Shown here: positions 47,901 to 55,537 of the stretch, piece by piece | Position numbering within the stretch: the first letter of the stretch is position 1 | Layout: every line of letters begins with the position of its first letter | Source: Gemmatimonadota bacterium | GTDB lineage: Bacteria > Gemmatimonadota > Gemmatimonadetes > Longimicrobiales > Gaopeijiaceae | Length of the DNA: 64,000 nucleotides | NCBI GenBank assembly: GCA_041390105.1 | Contig: JAWKQO010000004.1 | Span: forward strand, 186,001 to 250,000 | Reading direction: 5' to 3' | Position numbers and translations under genes: made by a program | Notes under the pieces: generated by a model | The model's database searches: none | The model's input: the letters and a program-made list of their open reading frames with translations, nothing else | Told to the model about the DNA's origin: nothing

Positions 47901-50900
47901 TCCGTGCTGCCGTCCGTGAACGTGCAGTTGAGCGCCGTGCAGCCGAATGTGAACGCAGCCGTCGGGGCTTGGTTGGGTGCCGTCGGCGTGACCGACTGGA
48001 CCACCGCGTGCGTGGCCCCGTCATCATCGGTGACTGTGAGGCTCACCGAGTAGGTGCCCGCCGCAGCGTAGATATGCGCCGGGTTCTGGGCGGTCGAGGT
48101 GCCCCCATCCCCGAAGTCCCACGCCCACATCACCACTGCGCCATCCACGTCGACGCTCCCGTCCGTGAACGTGCAGTCCAGAGCCGTACAGGCGGATGTG
48201 AACGCCGCTGTCGGGGCCTGGTTGGGTGCCGTCGGGCTGACCGATTGTACAACCGCGTGGGTGGCGCCGTCATCGTCGGTCACGGTCAAGGTGACGGAGT
48301 AGGTACCGGCCACGGCGTAGGTGTGCGCCGGGTTCTGGGCCGTCGATGTGCCCCCATCCCCGAAGTCCCACGCCCAGCTCACCACTGCGCCGTCCACGTC
48401 CGTGCTGCCGTCCGTGAACGTGCAATCGAGATCGGTGCACGCCGAGGTGAACGCAGCGGTCGGCGCTTGGTTGGGTGCCGTCGGCGTGACCGATTGGACC
48501 ACCGCGTGGGTGGCCCCGTCATCGTCGGTCACCATCAGCGTCACCGAGTAGGCGCCAGCCCCGGGGTAGGTGTGCGTTGGGTTCTGGGCTGTGGCAGTGG
48601 CCCCGTCTCCGAACGCCCAGTCCCAGCTCACCACCGTGCCATCCACGTCCGTGCTGCCGTCCGTGAACGTACAGTCCAGGTCCGTACACGCGGATGTGAA
48701 CGCCGCCGTCGGCGCCTGGTTCGCGGGCGTCGGGCTGACCGTCTGCACCACCGCGTGGGTTGCACCGTCATCGTCGGTCACGGTCAAGGTGACGGAGTAG
48801 GTACCGGCGGCCGGGTACGTGTGCGTCGGGTTCTGGGCTGCGGACGTGCCGCCGTCTCCGAACGCCCAGCTCCACGCGACCACGGTGCCGTCGACGTCCG
48901 TGCTGCCGTCCGTGAACGTGCAGTCGAGGTCCGTACAGGCGGACGTGAACGCCGCCGTCGGGGCCTGGTTCGCGGGCGTCGGGCTGACCGTCTGCACCAC
49001 CGCGTGGCTGGCCCCGTCATCGTCGGTGGCCATCAGCGTCACCGAGTAGGTCCCGGCAGCGCCGTACGTGTGGGTCGGACTCTGGGCAGCCGAGGTGCCG
49101 CCATCTCCAAAGTCCCAGCTCCACGCGACCACGGTACCGTCGACATCCGTGCTTCCGTCCGTGAACGTACAGTCGAGGTCCGTACAGGCGGATGTGAACG
49201 CCGCTGTCGGTGCCTGGTTGGCGGGCGTCGGGCTGACCGACTGCGTCACCGCGTGGGTGGCGCCGTCATCGTCGGTGACCGTGAGGCTCACCGAGTAGGT
49301 GCCAGCCCCGGCGTAGGTGTGCGTTGGGTTCTGGGCTGTTGAGGTCCCTCCATCCCCGAACGCCCAGTCCCAGCTCACCACTGTGCCGTCGACGTCCGTG
49401 CTGCCGTCCGTGAACGTACAGTCGAGGTCCGTACAGGCGGACGTGAACGCCGCCGTCGGCGCCTGGTTCGCGGGCGTCGGGCTGACCGTCTGCACCACCG
49501 CGTCGGTTGCACCGTCGTCGTCGGTGACTGTCAGCGTCACGGAGTAGGTGCCGGCTGCGGCGTAGATATGCGCCGGGCTCTGGGCCGTCGAGGTACCCCC
49601 ATCGCCGAAGTCCCACGCCCAGCCCACCACCGTGCCGTCCACATCGGTGCTGCCGTCCGCAAAGGCGCAGTCCAGGTCGGTGCAGCCAGAGGTGAAGGAT
49701 GCGGTTGGCGGTTGGTTGCCGGGCCCCGGAACCACGGTCTTCGTCCACAGACCCACATAGCGCGAATTCAGGTCCTCGTAGTACGCGTACCGACCCGGAG
49801 TGTAGACCGTGGGACCCGGGTTCTTGTGTGAAAGCCTCAACCCGAAGTGGGGCGCTTCCAGGAGGGCCTGTGTCCATCCTGTGGACGCGAAGCCACCCTG
49901 CCAATCCTGATCGAGGGGCGCGCTCGCGGACCGCAAACGGATGAAGTCAACCTGAACGGTGCTCCCCAGACCCATGATCCGCACGTGGAAGGGACCGTTC
50001 CCCACCGGATCGACGAGGTTCTCCCTGCCCACGAGGACCAGGCCGGTGGACCCCACGTCCGCCTGGAACTGGAATACCGGACCGGCCTTCTCATTGGTGA
50101 TGCTCCACGCGATCAGGTCACGGCCGGGCGGGGGGGACGCCCCCACGTCCGTGCGCAGGGCTGCCGCAAACCCCGAGTAGGGGTGGGCGTTGTTGAGATA
50201 CTGGTCGTCCTCGTCGGTGTCCGTTCCGAGGATCAGATGTAGCTCGTCCCACCACAGACCAAGACTTCGTGTCTCTTCGTTCAGCCGGACGGTGCCTCGA
50301 CCATCGGCCCCGTAGCGGTGCAGCTTGAGCACGCCATTCTCGACGACCACATCGCCGACGGCGGTCGATCCGGTCGGATACCCGCTGTTGAAGTCCCAAC
50401 TGGGATTGCGCCCTCCCACCCAGTACCAGTCGGCCCCGTGACTGCCGCCATAGGTCAGGGGCGAGCCGCCGACCACGTCGGCGACCGTCGACCCGGCCCC
50501 TTCGTCGTACGGCCAGTAGTGGTCCACGCCGGCACCGTTGGGATCCAGCCCGGACACCGCCGCCCCCCCCGATGGAAGCGGCCCCCGTGAGCCGTCCCCG
50601 AGCGCCACCGTCTGGATGCGCGCCAGCGCAGGAAGGGTGGCCAGCCCCAGGCCCACGTCGTCGCCCACATCCGCCGATACCGTGACCACAGCAGTCGACA
50701 GAGGCCCAGCATCGCTGCCCGCTCGGGGCTCCACGACGCTCGCGAGCGTCGCACCGCTGTGGAAATGCGTCAAGCCGAGCCAGGCCGCGGACAGGTTGAT
50801 GCCCGCATCCAGCACATACCAGTCGCCTGCGACGAAGCTCGCCGCCGCGATGGGCGATGGCGCCACCGTACGATAGCCGCCGCCCAGATCCAGGTAGACG

Positions 50901-51271
50901 AGCTCGAGCCTCACGTCTCCAGCCCCATCCAACGCGATCTGCAGCGCCGCCTTCGTCGAGGCTCCGTCGGAGGCGACCGCGAGGGTCGAGCGTGCCCCAG
51001 GACCCGCCGCAACCACGCTCCGAATGGCCTCGCCATCGAACAGCACGAGCCAGTCCCACTCGGATCGCGCAGCCCAGACGGGGAGTGGGGCCGAAACCGC
51101 GTGCCCAGTACCCGTGCGTGAGCGAACCACCTTGGTGCTGTAGGTGCCGGGGATGTGCCGATGCGCCTCCGTCCGAACCAGGAGGGGATCCCGATCGAGA
51201 CCGGTGGGGCTGACCCACGGGTCGCAGGCCGTCAACGCGGCGGCCAGCGCCACGGCGTACACCCGACGCAT
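44963..51271 (-). CDS. Giant PKD-repeat surface lipoprotein (2,102 residues)
   Basis: An exported protein with a lipobox signal (MRRVYAVALAAALTAC) and AGAGGA about six bases before the ATG. Residues about 25-515 form a non-repetitive region with LamG/concanavalin-like stretches (YWPYDEGAGSTVADVVGG, GVLKLHRYGADG, FQFQADVGSTGLVLVGRENL). From about 518 to the end come 19 PKD domains of 83 residues, each with WDFGDGGTST-type and GTYSVTLTVTDDDGAT motifs and a Cys-x4-Cys pair near its start (usually CTDLDC). The last repeat is divergent and followed by LCTQRPNGLRCR. PKD arrays space or bind surface polysaccharides and proteins; no catalytic domain is visible. Use of lipid anchorage and length suggest an adhesin or scaffold. 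Confidence 0.9.
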   Translation of the reverse strand: MRRVYAVALAAALTACDPWVSPTGLDRDPLLVRTEAHRHIPGTYSTKVVRSRTGTGHAVSAPLPVWAARSEWDWLVLFDGEAIRSVVAAGPGARSTLAVASDGASTKAALQIALDGAGDVRLELVYLDLGGGYRTVAPSPIAAASFVAGDWYVLDAGINLSAAWLGLTHFHSGATLASVVEPRAGSDAGPLSTAVVTVSADVGDDVGLGLATLPALARIQTVALGDGSRGPLPSGGAAVSGLDPNGAGVDHYWPYDEGAGSTVADVVGGSPLTYGGSHGADWYWVGGRNPSWDFNSGYPTGSTAVGDVVVENGVLKLHRYGADGRGTVRLNEETRSLGLWWDELHLILGTDTDEDDQYLNNAHPYSGFAAALRTDVGASPPPGRDLIAWSITNEKAGPVFQFQADVGSTGLVLVGRENLVDPVGNGPFHVRIMGLGSTVQVDFIRLRSASAPLDQDWQGGFASTGWTQALLEAPHFGLRLSHKNPGPTVYTPGRYAYYEDLNSRYVGLWTKTVVPGPGNQPPTASFTSGCTDLDCAFADGSTDVDGTVVGWAWDFGDGGTSTAQSPAHIYAAAGTYSVTLTVTDDDGATDAVVQTVSPTPANQAPTAAFTSACTDLDCTFTDGSTDVDGTVVSWDWAFGDGGTSTAQNPTHTYAGAGTYSVSLTVTDDDGATHAVTQSVSPTPANQAPTAAFTSACTDLDCTFTDGSTDVDGTVVAWSWDFGDGGTSAAQSPTHTYGAAGTYSVTLMATDDDGASHAVVQTVSPTPANQAPTAAFTSACTDLDCTFTDGSTDVDGTVVAWSWAFGDGGTSAAQNPTHTYPAAGTYSVTLTVTDDDGATHAVVQTVSPTPANQAPTAAFTSACTDLDCTFTDGSTDVDGTVVSWDWAFGDGATATAQNPTHTYPGAGAYSVTLMVTDDDGATHAVVQSVTPTAPNQAPTAAFTSACTDLDCTFTDGSTDVDGAVVSWAWDFGDGGTSTAQNPAHTYAVAGTYSVTLTVTDDDGATHAVVQSVSPTAPNQAPTAAFTSACTALDCTFTDGSVDVDGAVVMWAWDFGDGGTSTAQNPAHIYAAAGTYSVSLTVTDDDGATHAVVQSVTPTAPNQAPTAAFTFGCTALNCTFTDGSTDVDGTVVAWSWAFGDGATATIQNPSHTYGAAGTYSVTLLVTDDDGATHAVVQTVSPTPANQAPTAAFTSACTDLDCTFTDGSTDVDGTVVAWIWAFGDGGTSTAQSPTYTYAAAGTYSVSLTVTDDDGATHTLVQTVSPTPANQAPTAAFTSSCTDLDCTFTDGSTDVDGTVVAWSWTFGDGGTSTAQSPTHTYSAAGTYSVTLMVTDDDGATHAVVQSVTPTAPNQAPTAAFASACTDLDCTFTDGSTDVDGAVVSWAWDFGDGGTSTAQNPAHTYAVAGTYSVSLMVTDDGGATHAVVQSVSPTPPNQAPTAAFTSACTDLDCTFTDGSTDADGTVVAWSWAFGDGATATVQNPSHTYAAAGTYSVSLTVTDDDGATHTVVQSASPTAPNQAPTAAFTFGCTALDCTFADGSTDVDGTVVAWSWAFGDGATATVQNPSHTYAAAGTYSVSLTVTDDDGASHAVVQSVSPTAPNQAPTAAFTFGCTALDCTFTDGSTDVDGTVVAWSWAFGDGATATVQNPSHTYAAAGTYSVSLMVTDDGGATHAVVQSVSSTAPNQAPTAAFTSACTDLDCTFTDGSTDVDGTVVAWSWAFGDGATATVQNPSHTYAAAGTYSVSLTVTDDDGATHAVVQSVSPTPTNQAPTAAFTSACTDLDCTFTDGSTDVDGTVVAWSWDFGDGGTSATQSPTHTYGAAGTYSVTLMVTDDDGASHAVVQSVSPTPPNQAPTAAFTFGCTALDCTFTDGSVDVDGAVVIWAWDFGDGGTSTAQNPAHTYAVAGTYSVSLTVTDDDGATHAVVQSVSPTAPNQAPTAAFTSACTDLDCTFTDGSTDVDGTVVVWAWDFGDGGTSTAQNPTHTYAGAGTYSVSLTVTDDDGATHAVVQSVSPTAPNQAPTARFNRQCGLSDCTFSDRSSDPDGTVVAWSWDFGDGTASSLQNPQHTFLAPGNYFVTLIVTDDDGATGTRVDDILCTQRPNGLRCR
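44990..49720 (-). repeat. Nineteen tandem 249-bp PKD-coding repeats
   Basis: The unit is exactly 249 bases (83 codons), so the array keeps frame on both strands and produces long open frames antisense. Two head types alternate (SACTDLDC and FGCTALDC) and two middle types occur (DFGDGGTSTAQNP and AFGDGATATVQNPSH). Four consecutive units between about 46080 and 47060 share the second middle type almost perfectly, indicating recent duplication or conversion. The first-coded (C-terminal-most) unit at 44990-45230 is the most divergent. Confidence 0.9.
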
Positions 51272-51480
51272 GATATTCCTCTTGTCCAACTTGGGGGGAG
51301 GCAGTCGACAAGCAGACTGCCAGGGCACCAGATGTTTAGTGCCGCTCAGCTGCGCGCCCTAGATGCTTATAGACTGCGGACGCCTTAGGCGCAACTAGCA
51401 GGATCCCGTTGGACAGGAAACAGATGGCGCAACACTCGCAGCTGACCCGCTGATGGTAGGCGCAGGATGTCCGCAGAACC

Positions 51481-53190
51481 CTATCGCGGCACCCGCGTCA
51501 GCGGATCGAGAAACTCCGTCGAGAGACACGGATCGGTCGCGTTGATCCGGAAGATCGCGACGCCGGCAGGTTCGCGGGTCACTTCCAGGAATTGGAGCGC
51601 GTCCGGACACGTCCGCTGCACCAGGGCAGCGTCGCGGTTGATCTCGAAGTTCGGATTCCAGAGGAGAAGGAGCGTGACGCCGTCCTCCGCGATCCGGTGC
51701 GCAAGGAAGGCGCCGGGCACGTCGAAGTCGGAAGGGCCCACGTCGGGCTCGGCCGGCGTAGCGTTCACGCCCGGAACACCCGTGTAGAGCCAAATCCCTG
51801 CCGGCAGCGGTGCCAGGAGTACGTCCTCCGTACCCGCGCGCTCCGCGACCCAGCGGGAGGCAGCTACCAGGTACCGCGTGTTGTCGACGAGGAACTGGGC
51901 CGGGTGGAAGTAGAGCTCGCCCTCCGCGCGTTCGCCGAACCGCATCGAGCGAATCTCCATCTGCCGGACACCCACAAGTAGGATCAGGACCGCAGCCAGC
52001 CCGTATCCCCAACGCCCACGGTGCACCGTGGGCTGGGCCCACCGCTGCACCGCCGCGGCGGCCAGCAGGCCGAACACCGGCAGCAGGATCAATACGAACC
52101 GGTCCTGGGAAAACGGCCAGAGCGCGATGACGACGCTGAGCGCCGCTCCACTCAAGACTACATCCGGATCGCTGCGGAGCCGCCGGGCACCTCCGACGAC
52201 CGCCAGGAGAACCAAGGCTGCCAGGATTGCTCCACCCAGCACCGGCGGCTCGGCGAAATGGCTCGGAAGAGCCACTACGTAGCGGGTCACCTGCGAACGC
52301 AGCACGTCGAGGGTGGTGTGGAGCAGTTCGGAACCGCCGCCCGCGCCCAGCCAGTCGGAATAGGCCTCCTCGTCCGGCTGGGTACTGACGGGCCCGGCAG
52401 CGACGCTCAGGCGGTGCCAGAGGCTCCAGCATACCAGCGGCAGCAGCGCGGAGAGCGAAAAAAGCGCGACCGGGCGGCTGCCCGCCCGAACGATCAGCAG
52501 CGCCACCAGCAGGGCCGGGACCAACACGACGCCCTGAGTCCGGATGAGGGTCGCAGCGGCCACGGTCAATCCGAGCCCGAGCGCCCATCCCATTCGCGAC
52601 CGGGGGGTCCCCGCCCGATGGAGGCGACCGAACAGCACCAGCGCGATCACCCAACTCAGGAGGAAGGGGGCTTCGCTGGTAGCGAGGTTCAGGTACTGGA
52701 CCAGCCCTTCGAGGAAGAAGGGGGACAGCACGAAGAGCCCCGTGCTCAGGCGCGTGAGACCGAAGCGCGCCCGGGCCAGCCACCACAGCAGGCCGGCCGC
52801 CACCGCGCTCGCCAGCAGGCTCGCCCCCAACGCCAGCGCATGGACCGTGTCGAGCCCCCTGCCCATCCACCACAGGAGCGCATAGAACGCGGGCAGACCG
52901 GGAGGATACTTGAGATGGACGGGTGCTCCCGCCGTGTAGATGGAGTGGTACCCCTCCCCGGAGGCGATCGCCTTGCCTAGCGCCAGGTACACCCCGTCGT
53001 CGGAGAACGCACCCGCCGCCAACACGGGGGAGGTGCGCAGCAGCAGGTAGCCGAGCGCGACCACAGCCGCAGCGAGCCCCGCCTCCAGGAACAGCGAAAC
53101 GGACGGCGGAGGGGAGGGAACGCCGGTGTGCACAGCCTCGTCGGACGACCGGGCCCCGTGCCGGTCATGCGCTATGTCGCTGTCGGCCAT
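51481..53190 (-). CDS. GT-C fold membrane glycosyltransferase (PMT/ArnT-like)
   Basis: A 569-residue polytopic membrane protein with about eleven hydrophobic helices. Its first periplasmic loop carries AFSDDGVYLALGKAIASGEGYHSIYTAGAPVHLKYPPGLPAFYALLW. This is the loop-1 pattern of family 39 and 83-type enzymes, with an Asp pair at the catalytic position and the YPPGLP motif. The C-terminal part from about 430 is periplasmic and includes PVSTQPDEEAY-type loops upstream. It should move a sugar from a polyprenyl phosphate to a lipid or protein. It differs from the GT-C protein at 19 kb in length and in its longer soluble tail there. It is transcribed alone; the gap to the PKD gene (51272-51480) probably holds that gene's promoter. 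Confidence 0.82.
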   Translation of the reverse strand: MADSDIAHDRHGARSSDEAVHTGVPSPPPSVSLFLEAGLAAAVVALGYLLLRTSPVLAAGAFSDDGVYLALGKAIASGEGYHSIYTAGAPVHLKYPPGLPAFYALLWWMGRGLDTVHALALGASLLASAVAAGLLWWLARARFGLTRLSTGLFVLSPFFLEGLVQYLNLATSEAPFLLSWVIALVLFGRLHRAGTPRSRMGWALGLGLTVAAATLIRTQGVVLVPALLVALLIVRAGSRPVALFSLSALLPLVCWSLWHRLSVAAGPVSTQPDEEAYSDWLGAGGGSELLHTTLDVLRSQVTRYVVALPSHFAEPPVLGGAILAALVLLAVVGGARRLRSDPDVVLSGAALSVVIALWPFSQDRFVLILLPVFGLLAAAAVQRWAQPTVHRGRWGYGLAAVLILLVGVRQMEIRSMRFGERAEGELYFHPAQFLVDNTRYLVAASRWVAERAGTEDVLLAPLPAGIWLYTGVPGVNATPAEPDVGPSDFDVPGAFLAHRIAEDGVTLLLLWNPNFEINRDAALVQRTCPDALQFLEVTREPAGVAIFRINATDPCLSTEFLDPLTRVPR

Positions 53191-53286
53191 CTACGCTCGC
53201 CTGCTGCTACCACTCCTCGATCGACGGTGCACGACGGTCTGGCAAGGACCGGGCCTGGCGACGGGTGAGCCTCTGCACCCCACTTC

Positions 53287-54231
53287 TCAAGCCATGGGAA
53301 GCTCGACCGGCGGCAACACGGCTTCGATGCGCGACCGGTGGGGCTCCAGCCAGGGCGGCAATACCAAGGTCTCCCCCAGCCTCTCCGGCGCCTCATCCAC
53401 AGCGAACCCGGGGCCATCCGTCGCAATCTCGAAGATCGTTCCACCCGGCTCCTGGAAGTACACCGACCGGAACCAGAAGCGGTCGATCACCGGCGTCGGC
53501 TGCAGACCCGCGCGCGCGAGGGCATCGCGTACCTGCGCCTGAGTCGCATCATCGGGAACGCGCCAGGCGACATGGTGGATGCTGCCCCGCCCGAGACGCG
53601 CCGGAGGCGTGTCCGGCGTCTCCAGGACGTCCACCCACGTGCCGGGGCCGCCGCCGGCAGCGGCGAAGCGGGTCCACCCGTCCTCTTGGCCCGCGTCGGC
53701 CAACCCGAGCAGCTCGGTGAGCACAGCGCGCGTGGGCCCGAGGTCCCGGACCCGGATCCGGACTGCGTGCAGACCGCGGACCTGCTCGGAGACGCCAACG
53801 CCGCCACCCTCCCAAGGCGTGAAGTCGCGCGACGCAGCGCTCTCCACCAGCACCACCGGCAACCCGTCGGGGTCGCTGAACGCCAGGGACCGCTCGCCGA
53901 AGCGCGTGGCCTCCGTCACGTCGGAGACCCCGGCGCGCGTCAGGCGGGCGCGCCACTCGGACAAGGAGCCCACGGGCACGGTCAGCGAGACCTCCGCGAT
54001 CTCAGCCGACCCACGGCGCGGCGGAGCGATGTGCAGCCAGGGGAAGAAGGTGAGATCCGTGCCCGGCGTCCCCGCGCCGTCCGCGTAGAAGAAATGGTAG
54101 GTACCGGGATCGTCCTGGTTCACGCTGCGCTTGACCAGGCGCATGCCCAGCGTGCCGACATAGAAGTCGAGGTTCGCCTGCGGGCGAGAGGCCATGGCGG
54201 TGACGTGATGGATGCCGGTCACTGCGGACAT
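53287..54231 (-). CDS. VOC-family ring-cleaving dioxygenase (MhqO/LinE-like)
   Basis: A 314-residue extradiol-type dioxygenase of two glyoxalase-fold halves. The metal ligands are recognisable: His near the start (GIHHVTAMAS), His in GSIHHVAWRVPDD and Glu in GTIFEIATDGPGF. The family pattern NLDFYVGTLGMRLVKRSVNQDDPGTYHFFYAD is clear, as is FFPW, typical of the hydroquinone or MhqA/MhqO group. It would cleave hydroquinones or similar aromatic rings, often as a quinone detoxification step. No aromatic-pathway partner genes lie adjacent. It is on the same strand as its neighbours but the 70-base and 96-base gaps suggest separate transcription. Confidence 0.88.
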   Translation of the reverse strand: MSAVTGIHHVTAMASRPQANLDFYVGTLGMRLVKRSVNQDDPGTYHFFYADGAGTPGTDLTFFPWLHIAPPRRGSAEIAEVSLTVPVGSLSEWRARLTRAGVSDVTEATRFGERSLAFSDPDGLPVVLVESAASRDFTPWEGGGVGVSEQVRGLHAVRIRVRDLGPTRAVLTELLGLADAGQEDGWTRFAAAGGGPGTWVDVLETPDTPPARLGRGSIHHVAWRVPDDATQAQVRDALARAGLQPTPVIDRFWFRSVYFQEPGGTIFEIATDGPGFAVDEAPERLGETLVLPPWLEPHRSRIEAVLPPVELPMA

Positions 54232-54301
54232 GTGCTCCCTCTATGCAGGTCTTGCGGGCTACAGGATTCTCGGCCGCGCGCTCTTCGGTCGGACCGTTAA
54301 G

Positions 54302-55495
54302 CTAGCGCGCCTGTCCAGGCACTCCGTCCGCCGAATGTGCAGATCCCGGCCCGAACAGTCCCCCTCCCGACTGCCGCGCGTAGTCGATGAGAAGGATGAC
54401 GCTCATCCCATAGCTGCGGATCCCGCCGGGGACTCGGTTGGCCCTCAGGTAGCGGTCGTTGACTGCGGACCCGATGCGCGTACCGACCCCTCGGTAGCGT
54501 GCCCAGAACGCAGCGGCGTCCCCGAGATCGCGGCGGACCCCCGGGAGCCAGCGGGCCGTCACCATGTCGAAGCGCTCCCGGTCCGCCTGCGCCAGCACGC
54601 CGAGCAGTTGGCGGGCTGCGAACACCGCACAGGAATACCGTAGGAGAGGGTCGAGTGACGCGCTGCCGGCCACGAACCCCAGGAAGCTGGCCTCCGCTTC
54701 GTTCGCGACGCCACGCTGATGCGCCTGTTCGTGTGCCATGCTGTGGGCTGCGCTCACGGCGGGGAGGCCGCGGATGAGGTTGGCCTCCGCCGTGAAGGGA
54801 AAGAACATCCCCGCGATGCCGAAACGTGCCAGGACACCGCTGCTGAGCGGCCTCTTGGGACGACCGTACACACGATCGAACTGGGGCCCCAGATCCAGTC
54901 GGTCGGCCGCGACGACCCACCCCTTCTGCAGGGCGGAGCGCAGCCGCTCGTCGGGCTCGGGGAATGGGGTAGGCACGCCCGCATCGTCGCTGCCGTGCAG
55001 CGTCCTGTAGGCGGCGTTGGCCGCTTCGAGGGCCTCGATCGCCAGCGCCTCGACCTCATCCACCTCAGCCCCCTGCCACGCGGGCCACGCCAGTCGCTGC
55101 GCCAGGGGCGCGCGCGCGTAGTTGAAACCCCACAGCAGATAGAACCCCGCCGCCAGCACTCCGACGTGAACGAGTGCGCGCCGCATCCCCTCACCCAGCG
55201 CGGTGACCAGTCGCTGACGACCGGAGAGGACACCGGACACGCCTCGTGCGCCCATCACCATCAACGCACCGACGTAGAGGGCCGTCAGCCATTCGCCCAG
55301 AGCGAAGGGGAGCAGGCCGCTGAGGCGCGAGAGGGGCTCGATGAGCACCGGGCCGATCCCACGGGCGTAGACCCGCTCGGTGAAGCCCGGCGCGGCACGC
55401 AGCGCCAGCGAGGCCAGGTAGGCGCTTGCGCCCAATGCGGCGGACCACAGCGCGCGGCGCCACCGCTGCAGGAAATCGCGCGTCGACTCGCTCAC
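54302..55495 (-). CDS. DUF3810 membrane protein with HExxH motif
   Basis: A 397-residue protein of the DUF3810 family. It has about three N-terminal helices (19-34, 66-84, 109-126), the last including FYLLWGFNYAR, which is diagnostic. A soluble domain follows with GIAGMFFPFTAEANL and the putative zinc motif HEQAH (His255, Glu256, His259). NEAEASF downstream could supply the third ligand (Glu266 or Glu268), a gluzincin-like arrangement. This suggests a membrane metalloprotease, but no activity has been shown for the family as far as I know. It starts 42 bases after the class V aminotransferase stop, on the same strand, so the two may be co-transcribed. Confidence 0.85.
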   Translation of the reverse strand: MSESTRDFLQRWRRALWSAALGASAYLASLALRAAPGFTERVYARGIGPVLIEPLSRLSGLLPFALGEWLTALYVGALMVMGARGVSGVLSGRQRLVTALGEGMRRALVHVGVLAAGFYLLWGFNYARAPLAQRLAWPAWQGAEVDEVEALAIEALEAANAAYRTLHGSDDAGVPTPFPEPDERLRSALQKGWVVAADRLDLGPQFDRVYGRPKRPLSSGVLARFGIAGMFFPFTAEANLIRGLPAVSAAHSMAHEQAHQRGVANEAEASFLGFVAGSASLDPLLRYSCAVFAARQLLGVLAQADRERFDMVTARWLPGVRRDLGDAAAFWARYRGVGTRIGSAVNDRYLRANRVPGGIRSYGMSVILLIDYARQSGGGLFGPGSAHSADGVPGQAR

Positions 55496-55537
55496 GGCTC
55501 GAAGGGGAGTTGCGACGGTCTCAGCGGAACATCGCGG

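Noticed and set aside
44990..49720. CRISPR-like regular repetition
   Set aside because: The 249-bp period has no short conserved repeat with variable spacers; it encodes tandem PKD domains in frame.
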